Positions 59,527-64,000 of a stretch of 64,000 nucleotides of DNA are shown here, in pieces. The notes beneath the pieces are model-generated. The model had not been told where the DNA came from and searched no databases. It saw nothing but the letters and a program-made list of their open reading frames with translations. Source of the DNA: Telluribacter roseus (GTDB lineage Bacteria > Bacteroidota > Bacteroidia > Cytophagales > Spirosomataceae); contig NZ_JAFEUV020000001.1 of assembly GCF_017355915.2 (NCBI RefSeq), positions 620,001-684,000 of the forward strand, read 5' to 3'. The first letter of the stretch is position 1. Each line of letters starts with the position of its first letter. The translations under genes and the position numbers were made by a program.

Positions 59527-59584
59527 AAAGCAGGAGTAGTAGCAAAAGGTTTTATTTATATCCTTTTGCCACTATTCCTGCTTT
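59527..59584. terminator. Long stem-loop after the methyltransferase gene
   Basis: Arms of 23 nt (59527-59549 and 59562-59584) pair at 21 positions around a 12-nt loop. It sits 60 bp beyond the methyltransferase stop on the minus strand and 33 bp upstream of the MscS start. It lacks a terminal T-run on that strand. Confidence 0.55.
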
Positions 59585-59644
59585 CTCGCCTTTTGATATC
59601 GATAGATCAGAATCTACCCTAAGACTACCAGTAGATCAGAGTAT

Positions 59645-61141
59645 CTAGGGGTGCAGCCGGGCCAGTTCGGTGGCCGGTACAATAAAGTTCTCCACGATCT
59701 TCTTGCTGTACCCCTTCCAGCCCCCGCGGAAGTCGCGTCCGGCTATGGTCATGTAGTCGGCCATCAGGGGGGAGTTCAGGATCCGGGCCAGCGTGGCCCC
59801 ATCTCCTTCAAATTTGATATAGTAACCCGAGTACACCGTACAGTCCGGATTAGGGTACCACACGAAGTTGGGCTCCCGGTTCATGGGGGAGAAGATAATC
59901 TTGGGACCAAAGGAATGGTCCAGGCTCTGCGAACGACCAAAGGCATACCAGGCTATGGTGTTAGGCTTGCCGTTGTCGCGGCGGTCCAGGATAGGGCGGT
60001 TGCGGAGCAGGTACTGGTAGGCGTGGGGGTAGTACGCCTGTAGCTCAGCCTCGGGAATGATCTCATGCTTTCCGGAGGTATCCGCCCGGTACGGAAACAG
60101 GATGTACTCCCGGATGGGATCATCCGTACTTTTCAGGCGCGACGCCTTCACGATGGGCTTCAGAATCGCCTTCTCTACCCAAAACTGCTCACCGCTCTTG
60201 CTGGTCACTACTACCAGTTCTTCTGACTCTCTTTCCACCTTCATTAGATAGATACTATCGCAGAGGGTAGTCAGCCCCACCGAAACCCGGCACAGATCAC
60301 CTAGTCGCGTACCCCTGATGTGTTTTTGGGGCACTATAGATAGTTGCCACAGATCGCGTGGCTTCAGTTCATCAAACGGAATGGACCGGCCCCGGTACTC
60401 AAAGCGTTCGTTGCTCAGTTCAAACCGGAACTGCTCCCTCTTCTGGGTGCCGAACACAGTAATGGCGGCGTAGGTACCGGCGCCTTCAAATACCCTCACG
60501 GAGCCGAAGTTGGTAATGAGGTGGAGGTTTTGGTGCTCGGCGAAGTACTGCCGGAGGGGCCGGGCTGTTTCGGAGGTAAAGTACGAGTTGGGACTAATGT
60601 AGCCACAGATGCCCTCCCGGGCCAGCAGACGCGACGCCAGCTCAAAAAAAGCCACGTAGGCATCGGTAGAGCCCGACCGGCAAAAGCTGTAGTGCTGCTG
60701 CAGCCAGGCCCGCTGCTGAGCGGGCAGGTGCTGGATACGGATGTACGGCGGATTGCCCACAATAATGTCAAAGCGCTGCCGAATGTGCAATTGGTCGAAG
60801 GCGTTGAGCTGATACAGTTTCCACTGGATGCAGAGTCCCAGTGGAGCTACCAGTTCGTCGAGGGCCTCCCGGCAGAGCGACAGAGCTTCGGCGTCAATAT
60901 CCCAGCCGTATACTTTGTGGAGGTTGTCCTGTAAGGAGTGGGCGGGGGAGTACTTGATAATTCGTTGGACCACAGCTACCAGAAATCGCCCGTCGCCACA
61001 GGCCGGGTCCAGGATAGTTTTGCCGACTACGGCTTCATTTCTGAAATTGACCTCATCCAGGATTTTCTCAACAATGTGCGCAGGGGTATATATTTGACCA
61101 AGTAGTTTTTTCTTCTGGTAAGTGCGCACTAAGGATGCCAT
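59645..61141 (-). CDS. N6-adenine DNA methyltransferase (gamma class, Eco57I/TaqI type)
   Basis: A 498-residue methyltransferase. Motif X is GQIYTPAHIVEKIL, motif I is DPACGDGRFL (45-54), and motif IV is NPPY (130-133). This order marks the gamma class of N6-adenine methylases. A C-terminal target-recognition domain of about 250 residues follows (RGTRLGDLCRVSVGL...KPIVKASRLKS...FSPMNREPNF). Forty-two base pairs upstream lies a putative endonuclease gene, so this is probably the modification half of a type II system. Recognition sequence cannot be read. Confidence 0.9.
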   Translation of the reverse strand: MASLVRTYQKKKLLGQIYTPAHIVEKILDEVNFRNEAVVGKTILDPACGDGRFLVAVVQRIIKYSPAHSLQDNLHKVYGWDIDAEALSLCREALDELVAPLGLCIQWKLYQLNAFDQLHIRQRFDIIVGNPPYIRIQHLPAQQRAWLQQHYSFCRSGSTDAYVAFFELASRLLAREGICGYISPNSYFTSETARPLRQYFAEHQNLHLITNFGSVRVFEGAGTYAAITVFGTQKREQFRFELSNERFEYRGRSIPFDELKPRDLWQLSIVPQKHIRGTRLGDLCRVSVGLTTLCDSIYLMKVERESEELVVVTSKSGEQFWVEKAILKPIVKASRLKSTDDPIREYILFPYRADTSGKHEIIPEAELQAYYPHAYQYLLRNRPILDRRDNGKPNTIAWYAFGRSQSLDHSFGPKIIFSPMNREPNFVWYPNPDCTVYSGYYIKFEGDGATLARILNSPLMADYMTIAGRDFRGGWKGYSKKIVENFIVPATELARLHP

Positions 61142-61183
61142 GTGGTCGGTAACTGGTAGTTAATTGGGGTAAATAAAAAATAG

Positions 61184-61849
61184 TCAATCTGGTTCTTTTG
61201 TTTTCAACAACATGCATTTTCGGTAGCCCGGCCACCGCCTGATCCGCTCGGTGAGCAGAGGTGAGCTTATGTCTCCGAACAGGATCTCGTAGGTATCTTC
61301 CTCAAACCGGAAGGTGGTGCCGTCGGCGCGGCGGCGCTCAGTACCAGCCGGGTACAGGGTACCTAGTTCTTTGTTCTCTACGGCTCCTTTATCTATAAAT
61401 CCCAGCAGGGAGGCTACGGTGCCACGTCGTTCGGACTGATGAAACGATAAGCAAAAATAGTGCGAAGTACGCGAACCTGGCTTATGAAGCTGCGAAGAGG
61501 GGATATTTAGTACGTAATCAGCCCCCAGTCGCCCCGACCGCCGCTTCATGGATTTCACGTCCAGGCTGAAGATACTATTTTCTGTCTGAAGAACAAAATC
61601 CTGCCCCCAGTCCTGCCCGTTGACCGCGCCAAAGGCCTTCCGCGGCCGGGCTAGCTGGTAGATATCCGCAAACACTACTTCACCCAGGCTGCCGGTGTAC
61701 CTCAGCAGACGGGTGTGGAGGGGCCTGTTCGAATGGGCATCCCAGATGTTGGCGACCTGGTGGTGGCGGAGCGAGTGTTCTACCAGCCTGCGGGCGTACG
61801 CCTTCTGCTCATCCGTGACCTGAATCTGTATGTAGTACTCGTTTTTCAA
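61184..61849 (-). CDS. Putative type II restriction endonuclease
   Basis: About 221 residues if the TTG at 61849 is used; the open frame continues to a TTG at 61957, but the sequence there does not look coding and lies upstream of a -7 element. A PD-(D/E)XK-like core is visible as GQDWGQDFVLQTEN followed by SLDVKSMKRRSG (acidic residue and LDVK). No known REase family is recognised. Its position just before an adenine methyltransferase, same strand, supports an R-M role. Function is inferred from context plus the weak motif. Confidence 0.6.
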   Translation of the reverse strand: MKNEYYIQIQVTDEQKAYARRLVEHSLRHHQVANIWDAHSNRPLHTRLLRYTGSLGEVVFADIYQLARPRKAFGAVNGQDWGQDFVLQTENSIFSLDVKSMKRRSGRLGADYVLNIPSSQLHKPGSRTSHYFCLSFHQSERRGTVASLLGFIDKGAVENKELGTLYPAGTERRRADGTTFRFEEDTYEILFGDISSPLLTERIRRWPGYRKCMLLKTKEPD

Positions 61850-61852
61850 CGG

Positions 61853-61860
61853 CAAAGGTA
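61853..61860 (-). promoter_or_regulatory. -7 element TACCTTTG of the restriction gene
   Basis: Minus-strand TAnnTTTG match, ending 3 nt before the TTG at 61849, which would make the message leaderless. No clear -33 element was found. Confidence 0.4.
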
Positions 61861-61988
61861 GGTGCGGTTGGTGACACGTAGTACTAACCAGCACAAGAAA
61901 GGTTAAGTTTAGGGCATGAAATCCGGCGCCGGATCTTCTTTTAGAAATAGATGTCAACTTTGAACTGGTTTATTAACTCGTAACTCAC

Positions 61989-62912
61989 ATGCTTAAATTA
62001 GGATTTGTAAGTGCTATTCTGGCTGATTTTGGTTTTGAACATGTCATTAGTTTTGCCGCCAACCACGGATTTTCGTGCGTGGAAGTAATGTGCTGGCCCA
62101 GTGGCAATGCCGACAACCGCCGCTACGCCGGAGTAACCCATATCGACGTGGAAGGTCTCACAGATCAGAAAGTCTCTGATATCCGCTACACCCTCAAAGA
62201 AGCCGGTGTGACCATATCGGGCCTGGGGTACTACCCCAATCCGCTCGACCCGGACCAGGCCAAGGCCGAGTTCTACGTGGAGCACATCAAGCAGGTAATA
62301 CGGGGAGCGGCCCGTCTGGGTGTACCGGTAGTGAATACCTTCATCGGACGTAATCCTGCCCAGAACATACAGGACAACCTCAAACAGTTTGCCGATGTAT
62401 GGCCGGGCATCGTAAAGGTAGCTGAGGAGAATAATATCAAGATCGGGATTGAAAACTGCCCCATGTTCTTTACCAACGACGAGTGGCCCGGTGGCAAGAA
62501 CCTCGCCATCAGCCCGGCGGTATGGGATCGGATGTTCGAGATTATACCCAGTCCGGCCTTCGGCCTCAACTACGATCCTTCGCACATGATCTGGCAGATG
62601 ATGGATGAGATCAAGCCCATCTATCAGTACAAGGATCGCCTGCACCACATTCACCTCAAAGACGTAAAGCTGTACCGCGACAAGCTAGATCGGGTAGGTA
62701 TCATGGCTAATCCGCTGGAGTACCATTCGCCCAAGCTGCCCGGATTGGGCGATGTCAACTGGCGGGGCTTCTTTGCGGCTCTGACCGATGTGCGTTACCG
62801 TGGCCCGGTGGTCATCGAAGTGGAAGACAAAGCCTACGAGGGCCATATAGAGGATGTCAAGAGCGCGATCCTGACCAGTCGCAACTACCTGCGGCAGTTT
62901 CTGGGAGAGTAA
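61989..62912 (+). CDS. TIM-barrel sugar phosphate isomerase/epimerase (AP endonuclease 2 family)
   Basis: A 307-residue cytoplasmic enzyme. LGFVSAILADFGFEHVISFAA starts the first beta-alpha unit; metal-ligand segments are IGIENCPMF (Glu), FGLNYDPSHMIWQ (Asp/His), HHIHLKDV (His) and VVIEVEDKAYEG (Glu). The fold covers hydroxypyruvate isomerases, inosose and sugar epimerases; the exact reaction is not determined. Followed by a strong terminator. Confidence 0.9.
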   Translation: MLKLGFVSAILADFGFEHVISFAANHGFSCVEVMCWPSGNADNRRYAGVTHIDVEGLTDQKVSDIRYTLKEAGVTISGLGYYPNPLDPDQAKAEFYVEHIKQVIRGAARLGVPVVNTFIGRNPAQNIQDNLKQFADVWPGIVKVAEENNIKIGIENCPMFFTNDEWPGGKNLAISPAVWDRMFEIIPSPAFGLNYDPSHMIWQMMDEIKPIYQYKDRLHHIHLKDVKLYRDKLDRVGIMANPLEYHSPKLPGLGDVNWRGFFAALTDVRYRGPVVIEVEDKAYEGHIEDVKSAILTSRNYLRQFLGE

Positions 62913-62913
62913 A

Positions 62914-62946
62914 CAAAAGCGGGAAGCCACTGGCTTCCCGCTTTTG
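62914..62946. terminator. Bidirectional terminator after the isomerase gene
   Basis: Perfect 15-bp arms CAAAAGCGGGAAGCC/GGCTTCCCGCTTTTG with a 3-nt loop, between converging genes. Confidence 0.88.
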
Positions 62947-62967
62947 GTAGTTATTGGTTAGGATGTG

Positions 62968-63393
62968 CTAGTTGCCGGTCTGGCTCTGTTTGCCAGCTTT
63001 GGGCAGATCCGCTACACTCGTATTCGAATTGGAAGGTTTGGAAGCAGGCTTGGTTTTGTAGTTGCGTGGTGAGTTCAACGGATTGATAGTCGATCCTTCT
63101 TTTTCACCACCAACGGGTACTGCCAGCGCCGCAGGGCGGTTGGCGTACTTAGGCGTATGACGTACTTTTCCGCGCTCCCTGGCTGTAGTCACCCGCTCCA
63201 CCAGCCCAATGCTCGGTACTTCTACAGTATTCCGGTCGTCGTTGAGTTGTTTGGCTTTCTGGGCCTTGTTAGGATGCTTATAGTTATGCACTGAAACACC
63301 CGGATCTACCTGTACCTTGCTCTGAGCAGAGGCACTAGTAGCAATCAAGGCAAAAATTGCGGCAATGGCTACTATGAATGATGTGCTTTTCAT
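62968..63393 (-). CDS. Small secreted basic protein of unknown function
   Basis: A 141-residue exported protein. The signal peptide ends at ATSASAQ (about residue 24). The mature part is basic and low-complexity: VHNYKHPNKAQKAKQLND, VRHTPKYANRP, and a Ser/Asn/Lys-rich tail. No domain recognised. Possibly a cell-envelope or outer-surface protein. It is convergent with the isomerase gene. Confidence 0.6.
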   Translation of the reverse strand: MKSTSFIVAIAAIFALIATSASAQSKVQVDPGVSVHNYKHPNKAQKAKQLNDDRNTVEVPSIGLVERVTTARERGKVRHTPKYANRPAALAVPVGGEKEGSTINPLNSPRNYKTKPASKPSNSNTSVADLPKAGKQSQTGN

Positions 63394-63614
63394 ATATTTT
63401 TATAAATATTTCGTTAAAAAATAGGCATATTTCTGCCCGTTTATATGATAAGCATAAAAGTAAAAAATTTGTTCCAACTGGTATTTCTGCAATTTTTAGC
63501 TGGATTAGTTTAATTTTTATAGTACTATCTTACAAGTATAGCCCATATTGTTGTTTTGATAATTGATTTTACGACCCTTTTTGAGAAATTCCTGCCATAT
63601 AGCTAAATCTCACT

Positions 63615-64000
63615 ATGATTTTGAACGAAAAGGCCTCTACAAACTTTTTTTTTCGCAGGTATACCCTGCGGCATAGTGGTATATGGCTACTGCTGCTGCT
63701 GTTCCTGCCGGGTATATTCAGTGGATGCAGTACCTACACGACCGGGGCTTCGTACCAGTATGGGGGGGAGAAGATTAAGGGGGTATCGCTGGTAGCTCCC
63801 CGGGAGCCGGTGACGGATAGTGTGTTTGTACCCGTGCGCCAGGTACATGCTGAGTGGGTGTCGGTGATGCCATATGGATTTGTGGAGGAAGGAAAGCCAG
63901 GGTTTCACTACGCGGGTAAGAGCGGGGAGTGGAAATGGTGGGGCGAAACACCCCAGGGAACGGCCGAAACCATCCGGATGGCGCACCGGCAGGGGCTCAA
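63615..64000 (+). CDS. Lipoprotein running off the window, glycoside hydrolase GH113-like (partial)
   Basis: ATG at 63615 opens a frame that remains open to the window end (128 codons seen). Signal sequence LLLLLFLPGIFSGC gives a lipobox Cys near residue 37. The mature start has KGVSLVAPREPV, WVSVMPYGFVEEGKPGFHY, GEWKWWGETPQGTAETIRMAH, the beginning of a TIM-barrel like GH113 and related glycosidase lipoproteins. A run of nine T residues (63645-63653) near the start is a possible slippage site. The 221-bp gap upstream shows no gene. Confidence 0.65.
   Translation, partial: MILNEKASTNFFFRRYTLRHSGIWLLLLLFLPGIFSGCSTYTTGASYQYGGEKIKGVSLVAPREPVTDSVFVPVRQVHAEWVSVMPYGFVEEGKPGFHYAGKSGEWKWWGETPQGTAETIRMAHRQGL

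Overview
The window is about 64 kb of a Bacteroidota chromosome, most likely order Cytophagales (Spirosoma/Dyadobacter/Telluribacter-like; no closer placement is possible from sequence reading alone). Evidence: several genes have the Bacteroidota -7 element TAnnTTTG, sometimes with a TTG about 18-21 bp upstream. Shine-Dalgarno sequences are mostly weak. Many genes belong to families typical of the phylum: DUF4153, permease-M1 aminopeptidase fusions, bifunctional HisB, bifunctional alpha/beta hydrolase-OsmC and split transketolase. Base composition is near 50-55% GC, with a few AT-rich pockets. No rRNA, tRNA, CRISPR array, transposase or phage gene was seen.

Layout. 1-5.8 kb: secreted subtilase, HAD phosphatase, a thioredoxin-reductase-like flavoprotein under an operator-like palindrome, a lipoprotein, a GNAT protein and a DUF4153 membrane protein. 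5.8-15.7 kb: an ABC-2 export operon (ATPase plus two tandem permease-M1 peptidase fusions) and a small regulator/membrane-protein cluster sharing a TCAAAGTA motif. 15.7-20.5 kb: DUF1810, DUF2809, a methyltransferase, and an alpha/beta hydrolase fused to seven lectin-like propeller repeats, divergent from a discoidin-like protein. 20.6-24.1 kb: an AT-rich hypothetical gene and a two-gene operon that looks like a divergent copper membrane monooxygenase (PmoC/AmoC-like plus PmoB-like); this is the best candidate for an undescribed system. 24.3-33.6 kb: cell-wall and protein-quality peptidases (NlpC/P60, M48, M23), a FAH-family enzyme, Bcp peroxiredoxin, both transketolase halves and an ECF sigma operon.

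33.7-42.7 kb: fused isobutyryl-CoA mutase, SulP transporter with beta-carbonic anhydrase, two small membrane/secreted proteins, HisB, and a divergent DoxX/HxlR pair. 42.8-49.6 kb: a GH28 polygalacturonase followed by an accessory stretch with intergenic palindromic repeats, AT-rich hypotheticals, GyrI-like, sulfatase-modifying-factor-like, TonB-C, TfoX-N and TRADD-N-associated membrane-domain proteins. 49.8-64 kb: a TolB/amidohydrolase giant, GNAT, hydrolase-OsmC, large catalase, Hsp20, MscS, a compact putative restriction-modification pair, a TIM-barrel isomerase, and the start of a lipoprotein that runs off the window.

Functional themes: oxidative stress defence (catalase, Bcp, OsmC fusion, TrxR-like), envelope maintenance, sugar/polysaccharide use (GH28, isomerase, possible GH113-like), and a probable copper-dependent membrane complex. 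Two families of short palindromic repeats lie just after stop codons, and one repeat supplies the C-terminus of a protein. Many start codons were moved from the longest open frame to an internal ATG where promoters or family length argued for it.
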